A DNA stretch of 64,000 bases from Spongilla lacustris (taxonomy: Eukaryota; Porifera; Demospongiae; Spongillida; Spongillidae). Both the position numbers and the translations under genes were made by a program. Under the pieces are notes generated by a model. It was not told the DNA's origin. It searched no databases and saw nothing but the letters and a program-made list of their open reading frames with translations. Numbering within the stretch: the first letter of the stretch is position 1; every line of letters begins with the position of its first letter. The stretch lies in assembly GCA_949361645.1 (NCBI GenBank), contig OX442418.1, positions 10,822,632 to 10,886,631 on the forward strand, written 5' to 3'. Below, in pieces: positions 45,591 through 56,246 of the stretch.

Positions 45591-47305
45591 GTGAGTACCG
45601 CATATACTACACAGTGCCAAAACGTTGTTTTCCAGCTATGTATAATGCGTGTATACTGCTTGTATACACGCGTTTTACGTGAATCTAAACATGCTGCTTA
45701 CACCGGTGGATAACGTGTGGAAGGAGACTGACATCCGATCGGGTGTAATGTTGGTGGATAGCACTATGTATACAACCGCGTATGACGCGAGGATACCATG
45801 AGTAAACGCGCATATAACGGGTGGATAACAAGCGGTACAGTGCAGGCTATAATCAACCAGTATAACTCCGTAATGCTTGAGCACAGGCATGCCTTCCGTT
45901 TATCACCGCATATTGTCCCATAACCATTATTAATATTGCAAGTTATCTTGTGTGATATCGAAACGAATACAGTACAGATGAAATCAGGTATAAAAGATAG
46001 AAGTTCTCAGTCTTTTCCAGCTCAGTCAAAGTGGCTGCATGAACGTTGCCAAATGTATCTTCTTTTTTTCTTTCTGTACTCATCTTTGTGCCCGCTTGGC
46101 TGCTTGCTTCCTGCATGTTTGCCTTCGCCGCCTCTTATGTTGTTCATATATGCTCCCCGGTCAGAGATGCTAGATGAAAGAAAAGATGTTAACGTAGCTG
46201 CATGCCTATACAAATAAATCTTGCCATACCATGTTGATTTGCTGTTTTGTCCGTCCTCTTTAATTTGCTGAGAGCGGATTGTGAATGCTGCTGCATGGGG
46301 CAGTTTGTTTAACTTCACTCTGTAAGCGACTTACTGTTTGCTGTTTAAACCTTCTGCAGCAATGACTTACGATTTCATCCTGCAAATACACATTGATGTA
46401 TTAAATCGCGCATGCACATGCGTGAAACAGCCTGTAACAATAAAGGATCCAAACCTTTGTCTTACCGGTGCACTATCTTCTATATATCGGGTGTAAGCTC
46501 TATACCGCAGTTTTCCACGCTACAAAGCACGAAATACAACGGTCAATATACAATATCTTATCTTACTTATACCAATCATTATACCGGCCCACACAAGTAC
46601 AAATACTTCGATGAGTCCATTGCACTAGCAGCTAGTCCAGCGAATCGATACTGACATCTTAGCTTCTTTGATGACCGCTGTAAATGAATGGAAGTTGCCA
46701 GCTGCCACCGCGTGATCGATCCACGTGATTTCATAGTGATCATCGCATATTTCACACCTGTATGCGTACACTCGTTTTCCGCTTAATGTCTCACGCGTTA
46801 TACAATCGTTGTGTATAACAAGTGTATGCAGAATGTAAACTCACGTTATACACGATGTGCATCGTGCGTTATACAGCTATTGTGTATAGCAAGAGTAACA
46901 GAGTAGATATGTTCCGCACGGATGCGTAACTTGGACGGTTACGTAACGGGCCACCCATTACGTAACCGGTCGTCCGGTTACATAACCGGTCGGCCCGATG
47001 CATTACCAATGTATAATGCCAGCCGGTTACGTAACCGGTTGGCCCGATGCATTACCAGTGTGTTTGGTTACGTAACCGGTCGGCCCGTTGCGGAACCATA
47101 TACTTGAAGTACTTTGTTATTTTTTCAGCATACAGCTACTTGATTTATTACATAACTGCATGTAGTAATACATACAAGACTAAAACCCAAAAGTAAAAAT
47201 TTTAACAGGATGCACAACATAATTGTTCAGCTTTGTACATAATGATGATGATTAATTCAATGCAAAATCAGTGCAATGTTATTAATACAAAATAGCAGTA
47301 TAATG
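45591..47305. other. Hairpin-rich stretch without supported gene
   Basis: It contains a perfect 10 bp inverted repeat with 5 bp loop at 45647-45671 (GCGTGTATAC arms), further GTTATACA/TGTATAAC pairs at 46796-46880, and the palindromic repeat at 46934-47095. Short ORFs are unconvincing. Confidence 0.55.
46934..47095 (+). repeat. Palindromic tandem repeat around GGTTACGTAACC
   Basis: Several copies of a unit of about 30-35 bp: GGTTACGTAACCGGTCGGCC, CGATGCATTACCA and variants. The core GGTTACGTAACC and the adjoining ACCGGT are themselves palindromes. Confidence 0.75.
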
Positions 47306-48019
47306 TCAATTACATGAAGAGCAACACCACCACTCGTCTTCAGATGGAAACCTGAGTAGATTAGCACATTTTAAATGGTACCATCTTTGACATGTGCCAC
47401 ATTGCACCATATCTCCATACGTATCGGGCATCATACAGGTGCAGAAGACATCTACTTTCACTTCAAAATAACTCTCTGCTCTTTTTCTTGCCTTTTTATA
47501 AACAGTCGGGAATGGTGTTAGTTTTCTTGTTTTGAAACACTGTAGGAGATGGTTTCTCATTTTGCTTTGATCAAATGTAATATCTCCCACACAGTGGCCA
47601 AGTGCTGCATGTAATGCAAAGGCAATAGCAAATACACCGCAGTCATTGCTACCACATTGCCTTTGTACTTGTGGAATATGCACAGCTAAGTAGGCATTTT
47701 GGTTATCATCACTTTCCTCAATCATTGTTCTGTATACTTGACATAACTGATGAGTTATAGTAGATGACAAATGGCCATTGTACTTACGGCAATCATACAC
47801 AGTAACTTTACCACCAAGGCTGGAAGATGTTACCCAATGTGAGTCAGAAACAAGATGTATTTGAATAGCTTCGCCTTTAATAGGAATGAATCCGTCAATC
47901 TGCACCAATAATGTACTTTGCCATCCATCAATATGTGAAAATTGACCCTTCAGAATTTCTTGTGCAAGGGACATGTGCTGATCTGTAAGCCAGTCTCCAG
48001 TTTCTATGATTTTTCTCAT
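47306..48019 (-). CDS. Ulp1-type cysteine protease fused to a PHD finger
   Basis: The first ATG in frame is at 48019; the frame is open a little further upstream to a TTTTCTGCAG that could be an intron acceptor. About 237 residues follow. The C48 protease core shows His in DSHWVTSS, Asp in VTVYDCRKYNG, and Gln/Cys in QRQCGSNDCGVFAIAF, the triad of SUMO/NEDD8-type proteases. The C-terminal 50 residues form a PHD finger (CTC, MVQCGTCQRWYHLKC, WWCCSSC: C4HC3). PHD fingers usually read histone tails. Such combinations occur in genes derived from transposons; whether this one is domesticated is inference. Its 5' side enters the large palindrome. Confidence 0.75.
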   Translation of the reverse strand: MRKIIETGDWLTDQHMSLAQEILKGQFSHIDGWQSTLLVQIDGFIPIKGEAIQIHLVSDSHWVTSSSLGGKVTVYDCRKYNGHLSSTITHQLCQVYRTMIEESDDNQNAYLAVHIPQVQRQCGSNDCGVFAIAFALHAALGHCVGDITFDQSKMRNHLLQCFKTRKLTPFPTVYKKARKRAESYFEVKVDVFCTCMMPDTYGDMVQCGTCQRWYHLKCANLLRFPSEDEWWCCSSCN

Positions 48020-48047
48020 CTCTGCAGAAAACCAGACTCCACTCCTT

Positions 48048-48764
48048 CGCAAATGCTGGTCAAAACTCAGCGTTGTATAATGACAACGCAACTACCGCAT
48101 TGCACACTTCCATTCGTATAGATTGATCCCCAAAGCACATGCACATATCCATCCTTTTCTCCTTCAGTTTTCTGCATGGAGAGCTTGCAGCTAGCCGACA
48201 ACCAAGCATTTCCAGTCACATGTCAACTAATCGCGTATAGATCAAACTGCGCTGCCAAAAGGCATTCAAAATTTCTGTGAAAATGGCCAGCTTCAATTGA
48301 GTTGAGAGTCCAAGTACATACATATGCATGTATATATGATGGAGAAAGTTGAAAAATCATTAACACTTAAAGTGCATGATGCAAACATAATATTATTATT
48401 ATTATACATGCATATGTGGTGATGGTGGAGTTATATGGAGCTTGGGGGCAAGAAAGTTGTTCAAGCTTTCTCAAGACTTGCATCATACCTTGTCACAAGG
48501 ACCAATACTCCCAAATCCAAGATGGTCTGCAACCTGTACGGCCGCCTGAACTTAACTTTAGTGCTTGCAAATACCCAGTCCCTAGCTCCTCTTAAGGGTA
48601 GATACATCATCCAGGAGGGTGATACAAATAGTTCTTCAACATAACTTTGTGTTTTATTTATTCATATGTTTATTTACAGGTAACATATTTCATGATATTA
48701 CACATATTGTGAATAGTGTTCTTGTTGTAATATCATTTAATCTGTATGTATTAGAAATCAAAAC
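48048..48764 (+). repeat. Left arm of 1.67 kb palindrome
   Basis: It is the reverse complement of 49003-49714 with small differences. It begins about 20 bp inside the region upstream of the Ulp1-PHD gene. It contains a small + ORF (48435-48644, MELGGKKVVQAF...) that is mirrored in the other arm. Confidence 0.85.
48435..48644 (+). CDS. Small unidentified ORF in the palindrome's left arm
   Basis: 69 codons. The first 50 match the ORF in the opposite arm (49358 downwards) with two substitutions; the ends differ by small indels, so either may be the broken one. No domain recognised. Persistence in both arms could simply reflect the recent duplication. Confidence 0.3.
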   Translation: MELGGKKVVQAFSRLASYLVTRTNTPKSKMVCNLYGRLNLTLVLANTQSLAPLKGRYIIQEGDTNSSST

Positions 48765-49002
48765 ATGAAACAAACTGTACACAGATGGAGTATCATGGAG
48801 CTATACTATTACATTACTCATAGCAATGACAAAATCATATAGCAAATAATCACTGAATGCAAAAGGTTCATGGATTATATTATCAAACATACATGCATGC
48901 ATGAGGTCCCAAGATAGTGTATAATATCTTTTCCATTATACATTACTTCCCTTATTTTTTGATCACTTAAAAAACAATATATAAAAATAATTATTATATA
49001 TA

Positions 49003-49714
49003 TTTTGATTTCTAATACATACAGATTAAATGATATTACAACAAGAACACTATGATTATAAATAACACCTCTAGTTTGAGATATTCACAATATATGTTAT
49101 ATCATGAAATATGTTACCTGCAAATAAACATATGAATAAATAAAACACAAAGTTATGTTGAAGAACTACTTGTATCACCCTCCTGGATGATATATCCACC
49201 CTTAAAAGGAGGGACTGGGTATTTGCAAGCACTAAAGTTAAGTTCAGGCGGTCATACAGGTTGCAGACCATCTTGGATTTGGGGGTATTGGTCCTTGTGA
49301 CAAGGTATGATGCAAGTCTTGAGAAAGCTTGAACAACTTCCTTGCCCCCAAGCTCCATATGACTCCACCATCACCACATATGCATGTATAATAATAATAA
49401 TAATATTATGTTTGCAGCATGCACTTTAAGTGTTAATGGTTTTTAAATATTCTCCATCCTATATACATGCATAGGTGTATACTTGCTCTCTCAATTCAAT
49501 TGAAACTGGCCATTTTCACAGATTACGCGATTAGTTTACATGTGACTGGAAATGCTTGGTTGTCTAGCTGCAAGCTAGCTCTCCATGCAGAAAACTGAAG
49601 GAGAAAAGGATGGATATGTGCATGTGCTTTGGGGATCAATCTATACGAATGGAAGTGTGCAATGCGGTAGTTGCGTTGTCATTATACAACGCTGAGTTTT
49701 GACCAGCATTTGCG
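49003..49714 (-). repeat. Right arm of 1.67 kb palindrome
   Basis: It is a mirror of 48048-48764. Its ORF (49071-49358, - strand) begins with MELGGKEVVQAF and shares some 50 residues with the left-arm ORF. The spacer 48765-49002 is AT-rich and unique. Confidence 0.85.
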
Positions 49715-51232
49715 GGATCGCGAGCTGGGCTATAGGTGTTATATGGATCAAGAGACACTGCGGCTTTAAAACTCAGGCCTTTAAAAAAGTGCCTTGTGTG
49801 GCACTAGATACTCCTACAAGCAATCCCTATTTGTATTAGCATAGTGTGCATGGTTGTGTTTCAATGGAAAACACATAACTGATGAGATGTGTATACAGTA
49901 CTAGTGATTCATATAATCGTATGATAGCATGCATTAGTCTGGGTACCCGACTGATCGGTTCCACTATCATAGTGATAGTACGACAGTACCCATGCAGACT
50001 ATATATAGGCATGCATATGCGCGCATGTGTACATGCAGTAGCTACAGCTACACAGTAAAAACTGATAGATGCATTTCACTTGAAACATTAATGAATAGGG
50101 CACTGCAACGCAAATATTGTAGTACCGGGCGAAAATCTTTGGTATAGATCCCATGCATGCATGCATGATTTCTGTCAATGTGACATATGGCCAAATGGAG
50201 AAGGTGCATTATGACCTAGCTGCAGACCATTCAGCGATGGCAGAATCCCATAGGGAGAGTGATGACTCTTGAAAACGAGGTGGTAGTATGTTAAAGGTGA
50301 GTTCTCTACAACCCGCAAATGAAGCGTCTTGATGACGGAGTATAAGGCGGTGCCTTATTCCAAGGCCTCCGACTTTAGACTGAACCATGCACGGTCATTA
50401 AGAAGGTTAATTGGCATAAAGTTGGAGACTAGGTGACAGGAAACAAGGTGATGTCCGTAACAAGTACATACATTAATTTGGGAATTGCAAATGCATTGCG
50501 GAGCAGTATATAAGAGGCTTTCATGAGTGCAAAGGTGTTTCATCCTATCCCCCATGACCTGAAAGAGGGCTGTCTTGCCATGGATGGACGAAGAAATGGA
50601 CTCCACATCCCCAAGAGGAGAAAAGTGTGGCACTCTGTGATTCAAGCACAAGGGAATTGGCGGAACTCACAAGGGCATGCAATTATTAATAGTATCTTGC
50701 GAGAACAACGTAGGTTTATCTGATTAAGTCCGTGAATTGAGGCTAATGAAACAATGAAACTTTGGCAATTTTTCAAGGTTTGAAAAAATTGAAACAATGA
50801 AATTTTAATATGGCGGAAATGTACATTTGCATTTATTCAAAAAATTTAATATGGCGGAAATGTACATTTGCATTGATTCGAAAATTGAGATATTACTAGA
50901 AAAATGCACCGTACTGTAGATTGTGTTCAGTGCGTTGAAATGCTAATTGAACTGTAGTTGGTGTTCAGTGCGTTGAATCGCAGGTGAATTGATTCAGCAC
51001 CTTGTTCACCCAGCATGCCAAATCATAAGTTGTATCTACTCACCCACTCAACTGTGTGCTCCTCTAATAGGTGCATTTTGGGTGAGATATTTTCATTGGC
51101 CATGGGGAAATTGGTTCTAAAGTAGTTCAGAATGGAAACAATAGCAAAAAATAATCACATAGTTAATACCCATCCACAGCTATGACGTCATGTTGCTATA
51201 TCCTAACTCTCTCCACATTTCTCATCTGTCAG
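49715..51232. other. Stretch without supported gene
   Basis: It includes a 42 bp direct duplication (50801-50882, TTTAATATGGCGGAAATGTA in each copy). ORFs at 50355-50651 (-) and 50523-50723 (+) overlap each other and show no known domain. Confidence 0.5.
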
Positions 51233-51386
51233 TTACAAAACATTGGTCATGGATGGAGTGGCATGCTCCAAATGCCCCTTCAAATGTGTCTGCAACCTGC
51301 TGAGCATCCATGAGGAGAACAAGATACTGCTGGGCCACATTTTGTATACACCAATCATCATTCAGTATGTGCCTCACTTGTTGAAG
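51233..51386 (+). CDS. Probable exon of an unidentified host gene
   Basis: It runs from a TCTCATCTGTCAG acceptor to a GTGACA donor, open for 51 codons (VACSKCPFKCVCNLL, then NKILLGHILYTPII). Cys-rich start, hydrophobic end. It lies upstream of the interrupted exon at 51615 and may belong to the same gene; the exon joining them is not resolved. Confidence 0.4.
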
Positions 51387-51657
51387 GTGACAACTCAAAG
51401 TTCACCGGCTTTGGTGCTTAACTTCAGCCTTGACCTTTTGTAATGCTTACAAGAGTTATTGGCTGGAATGATGGTGAGTAGTTCATGTAATTATTATTGC
51501 TGTACAAATTTACTTACTCTCCCCCCTCCCCCCCCCCCCCCCCCCCCCACCCCCAGTTGGAATCTGCAAAACATTTGGGCTCTGGGCTTTCATTCTTTGA
51601 ATTTTGAATTACAGATGGTACGTTTACCTCAGTACCACATGGAGGAGATGGTGTTGC

Positions 51658-51792
51658 TGTTAGATATTTACTATTGGTGTATGTATTTGATCACGTGCTG
51701 GGTGTGCGTAGTTTTAGAGAATATGGAACTAAGTGGTGGTGATATGATTTGTAAGTGGTGATTTGGTTCTTCGAGTATTCTATTTCCTTACA
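51658..51792 (+). repeat. 5' LTR
   Basis: 135 bp, TG...CA ends, two differences from the 3' LTR (near 51684 and 51688). Confidence 0.95.
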
Positions 51793-51811
51793 TTTATTGG
51801 CGACGAGGGTC

Positions 51812-54800
51812 ATGGAAATGGACGCCATACGTCAGGCAGTGCAACGTTTCAGGTTTGAGCGTTTTGATGTAGCGGTGGAAGAATTTGATTATTACATTCA
51901 ACGTTTCGAAACGGAACTGGGCCTTCACGAGTTGCTTCATGGTGATGCTGCAGCTGAAGTACGCAGAAATCTTTTGTTATCTCGAATTGGACCTGATGCT
52001 TTTAAGGTATTAGTCGACCATTTTCGACCGGACGCTGTCCAAACAAAGACGTATGTTGAATTAAAGCGCACCCTCCAAAATCATTTCAAGAAGGACACTT
52101 GTGTGATTGCAGAAAGGGTAACATTCACGCTACGTCACCGGAAAGAGGAGGAAACGGTAACACAGTTTTTGATTTCTTTGCGTGCAATTGCTGGAAAGTG
52201 TGCTTTTGGCCAATCTCTAGATGAAAGGTTAAGGGACCAGCTAGTTATTGGAATAAGCAATGATTCTTGGCAACAGGAGATTTTTCGACTACATCCAACT
52301 AATGACGCTACACTTCAACAGGTTGAACATTCGGCATTAATTTTGGAACAGGCTTTTACACAACAGCAAAAGATACGTGCTATGACAAAAAGTGAGCTGA
52401 AACAGGAGACAACCACTTGTAGGGTTAAAGCAAAACCTATCAAGAAAGAGACAAGGAAACAGCGATATGATCAAACAAGGGACCTACAGGTAGGGGTTGA
52501 TTGTTTGAAATGTGGGTTCCCCAGACACAGGAAAGGGGAGCCTTGCCCAGCTGTGGGTTCAACCTGTCACACATGTGGACGGGAAGGTCATTTTGCTCGG
52601 GTTTGCATAAAGTCAGGAAAAGCGACTGTGACAAAAGGGAAGGGAAGACAGGTACATTCAGTTGAGATGGGATCTAGGGAAGAAACACCATCAAGTGATT
52701 CGTCAAGTGAATCATCACGAGTTTTGAATACCATAAGGGCTATTAAGTCAGTTTCGGCCAAAGTGGAAGTTCAGTTAAACGGAAGACCTCTAACCATGCT
52801 TTATGATCCCGGTGCATCCAGATCCATTATTAGTGAACGCATGTGGAGTAAGATTGGTTCTCCATCTTTAAAACCGACAAGATCATTGGTTGCTTACACC
52901 AATGTAACGGTGGAGACATGCGGTGAAGCATTAGTCACTGTGATATTGAAAAAGATGGTGAAACACCTGGCAGTAGTGGTTGTGAGGAAACATGATGTTC
53001 CACTGTTTGGGCTGGATTGGTGCCTCAGCTTTGGGTTAGAATTACCGTCTGTAGTGAGATTAGACAGTGTGAATCAGTTGGGGGAGCCACAAACTCAAGT
53101 TGAGGTGGAATTGGGAGCTTTGATTAAAGAATATCAGGAACTCTTTGGTGAAGATCTTGGGGTAATCACAGGACACAGAGCAGTGGTGCATTTGAAAAAC
53201 AACAGTACTCCCAAGGTATATTCAGCGAGACCATTACCATTCGCAATGAAAGAGTCAGTCGAAGTGGAGATCAGACGGTTAGTGGACAGGGGTATTGTTG
53301 AACCGGTGGATACCCAGAACCACCCAGTGGAATGGGCCTCACCAATTGTTTGTGTGAGGAAATCATCAGGTGCCATTAGGATTTGTGGGGATTTCAAGGC
53401 TACAATAAATCCGTGTATATATGTTGACCCACACCCACTACCTAGATTTGAGGACCTTATGTCAAAAATATCAGGTAGTAAACATTTTAGTAAGATTGAT
53501 CTCTCGGAAGCGTATCTTCAGATGGAAGTAGACAAGCAGTCACGAAAATATTTTGTTATCGCAACACATATTGGGTACTTTTAGTACAAAAGGTTACCTT
53601 TTGGAGTTAACTTTGCACCTGCATATTTTCAAAAGACTATGGAAAGGATCCTGGAAGGCATACCATACACAGCTATTTTCATTGACGATATTCTGGTGGG
53701 CGGAAAATCAAGGGAAGAGCATCTTAAGATCTTGCGGGATGTTTTTCACAGATTGAGGGTAACAAACATAAGGATCAAGAAATCCAAATGTGCTTTCTTT
53801 AAAAAAGAAATTAGTTATCTGGGTCACTGTATTGATGAGCTAGGGATACATCCAACTGAAGAGCATCTTCAAGCTATAAAGAAAATGCCTACTCCAAGCA
53901 ACAAAAAGGAGCTCCGGTCCTTCTTAGGGTCAGTGAATTATTATTCCCGATTCATTCCTCATTTGCAGGCTATGTGTGCTCCTTTACATGGTTTAGTTGG
54001 TGGAGAAACAAAGTGGGAATGGAAGGCAACACATGATAAACTGTTCAAAAAGTTAAAACATCTATTAACATCAAAAGACACTTTGATACATTATAGTTTG
54101 GAGTTACCTGTGATTGTTACAACGGACGCAAGTGATTTGGGCGTGAGTGCTATGTTGTCACACAAGTTACCTGATGGTACAGAAAAACCGGTAGCTTATG
54201 CTTCTAGGAAGCTGAGCCCAAGGGAGCAGCATTATGCAGTCATAGACAAGGAAGCCTTGGCGATTGTCTTTGGAATCATGAAGTTTCATCAGTATGTGTA
54301 CGGTCGTCACTTTACATTATAAACGGATCACAAACCATTAGAGCGGATTCTGGGAGCACACAGGGAAGTTCCAAAAATGGTGGCCAATCGATTGCAACGT
54401 TGGGCGTTGACTCTAAGTGCTTATGATTATGAGCTGAAGGTGGTTCAAGGAAAGGAGAATGTAGTTGCTGATTTTTTGTCTAGGCTGCCAGTGGATTCTA
54501 CCAATGCATCTGCTGCTGAAAGGGAAGGAGAATCTGAGATGCTGTTGAATGTGCGTTTGGGAGACTTATCACTGACCAAGAGGGATTTGCAAAGCACGTA
54601 TTGGGAGAAGAGAGAATCACTGTCATTTGAAAATGGTATTCTCCTGTGGAGTGGAAGGATTGTAGTCCCTTCGGTACTACGTAAACAGGTTCTAGTACTT
54701 TTGCATGAAGGACATCCTGGAATTTGGGCCATGAGGGCTTTGGCAAGGTTTTATGTGTGGTGGCCACACATTGACTCCGAAATCGAGTTGTTTTTGAAAG

Positions 54801-55972
54801 GATGCTATTCTTGTCAGGAAAACAGATCTCGAGCACCAGAAACACTCCTCTATTCTTGGAATTCACCCTCAGAACCATGGGCACGCATTCATATTGACTA
54901 CGCAGGACCCTTTGAAGGCACGTACTGGTTGGTGGTTGTGGATTCTTACTCTAAATGGGTTGAGATTAAACGCAGCACATCTATAACAGCTTTGGCTACC
55001 ATCAAAATACTGAGGGAGATGTTTTGTCAACTGGGCATTCCAAAAGTCATCGTGTCTGACAATGGCACTCAGTTTGTATCGCGGGAATTTCAAGAGTTTT
55101 GTAACCAAAACTACATTACACACATCAAATCTACTCCATATCATCCTAAGACCAATGGTCTAGCTGAAAGAATGGTCAGAACTTTCAAAGAACGACTCAG
55201 GGCTGGAAAGAACAGCTCAGCTGATCTAGAGTTATGTTTACAGAGATTTTTGCTGTCTTATCGCAACACACCACACAAATCTACTGGACGCTCTCCAGCT
55301 GAGTTGCTAATGGGTCATCGGTTACGGTCTAAACTGGATCTATTAAAGCCTGATGCAAATAGTTCTTCAGACAAGTCTTCAGTCATGCAAAAGCTGTATC
55401 ATGACACCAAAGCACAGCCACGTTGGTTCTTTGAGGATGAGGCAGTTTGGGTTCAGAAACCACTGCAACAGGGCTACGAAGCAGGTATCATAAAGAAGCG
55501 ATTTTCGGATTACTCTTATCTGGTAGATGTTAATGGTTTTGTTCGAAGGAAACATGCTGACCAATTGCGTGTGCGACATAAAGAACAGTCAGATAAACCA
55601 GTTGCAGAGGAACGTGATACTTTTGTGCATCAGACACCAGTTAACCACAAGGATTTCAATGATACACAAAGACAAAGCGACAAGGAAAACCCTCAATTCT
55701 CAGGGATAGTTCCATCTGCAGAGGAGAAAGAACCTGAGTTGCATCCAGTGGTGTCTGTGCCTCAGGAAGAATCCGTTGTTGAAGAAGAAAACTTGGAAGA
55801 AACTGTGGAGGAGTCAGAGATTAGTGAAACTCCAGATAAAACTGGAAAAAGGGATACCTCTGGAGGTGGCAGGGTGTTGACGAGACCAGAAAGAAGTCCG
55901 AGACCAGAAAGAAGCCGCAGACCCCCTGTGCGTCCCTACGATAAATATTTGCAGAACCCTAGGGCTAAGTAG
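51812..55972 (+). CDS. Gypsy gag-pol polyprotein with two in-frame stops
   Basis: The ATG at 51812 opens a frame that stays in register to TAG at 55970-55972 (about 1,386 codons), broken only by TAG at 53582-53584 inside the reverse transcriptase and TAA at 54320-54322 at the end of RNase H. Domains in order: gag; Cys-rich knuckles, including CHTCGREGHFARVC; aspartic protease (DPGASRSII, about 52805); reverse transcriptase with FIDDILVGG (about 53680); RNase H (TTDASDLGVSAML, about 54118); integrase zinc finger (about 54700-54830) and DDE core (HIDYAGPF, VSDNGTQF, GLAERM). The last 120 residues are acidic then basic. As read the copy cannot make full pol. Confidence 0.9.
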
Positions 55973-55993
55973 AAAAAAATGAAGGGGGACAAA

Positions 55994-56128
55994 TGTTAGA
56001 TATTTACTATTGGTGTATGAATTAGATCACGTGCTGGGTGTGCGTAGTTTTAGAGAATATGGAACTAAGTGGTGGTGATATGATTTGTAAGTGGTGATTT
56101 GGTTCTTCGAGTATTCTATTTCCTTACA
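55994..56128 (+). repeat. 3' LTR
   Basis: It is a copy of the 5' LTR, followed directly by the target duplication GTTGC. Confidence 0.95.
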
Positions 56129-56246
56129 GTTGCAAACATGTGAGAGGTACGCTCCTCTGTTTTACATGAGTTGCATTGAAGCAATACATCACTTAGGAGG
56201 GACAAGAAGACATCAGGAGCTGCATTTATGCTGGCAGCAGTTAAAG

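Larger units (their letters stand above)
51658..56128 (+). mobile_element. Gypsy-type LTR retrotransposon
   Basis: The element is 4,471 bp with 135 bp LTRs (51658-51792, 55994-56128) that start TGTTAG, end TTACA and differ at two positions. A 5 bp target duplication, GTTGC, is at 51653-51657 and 56129-56133. A likely primer-binding site (TGGCGACGAGGGTC) lies a few bases after the 5' LTR, and a purine tract (GAAGGGGGAC) lies just before the 3' LTR. It encodes one gag-pol frame in Gypsy order (RT-RNase H before integrase). High LTR identity means recent insertion. Confidence 0.95.
51615..56246 (+). pseudogene. Host exon interrupted by a Gypsy retrotransposon
   Basis: The exon starts after TTGAATTACAG (51614) and breaks at 51657; it resumes at 56134 and ends at a GTGAGT donor (56247). 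Removing the element plus one copy of the 5 bp target GTTGC gives exactly 156 nt, 52 open codons in phase 0 (LPQYHMEEMVLQTCERY, APLFYMSCIEAIHHLGG, and on to WQQLK). An open frame with splice sites at both ends supports a real exon. I do not recognise the protein. In this haplotype the gene is presumably disrupted. Confidence 0.55.
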
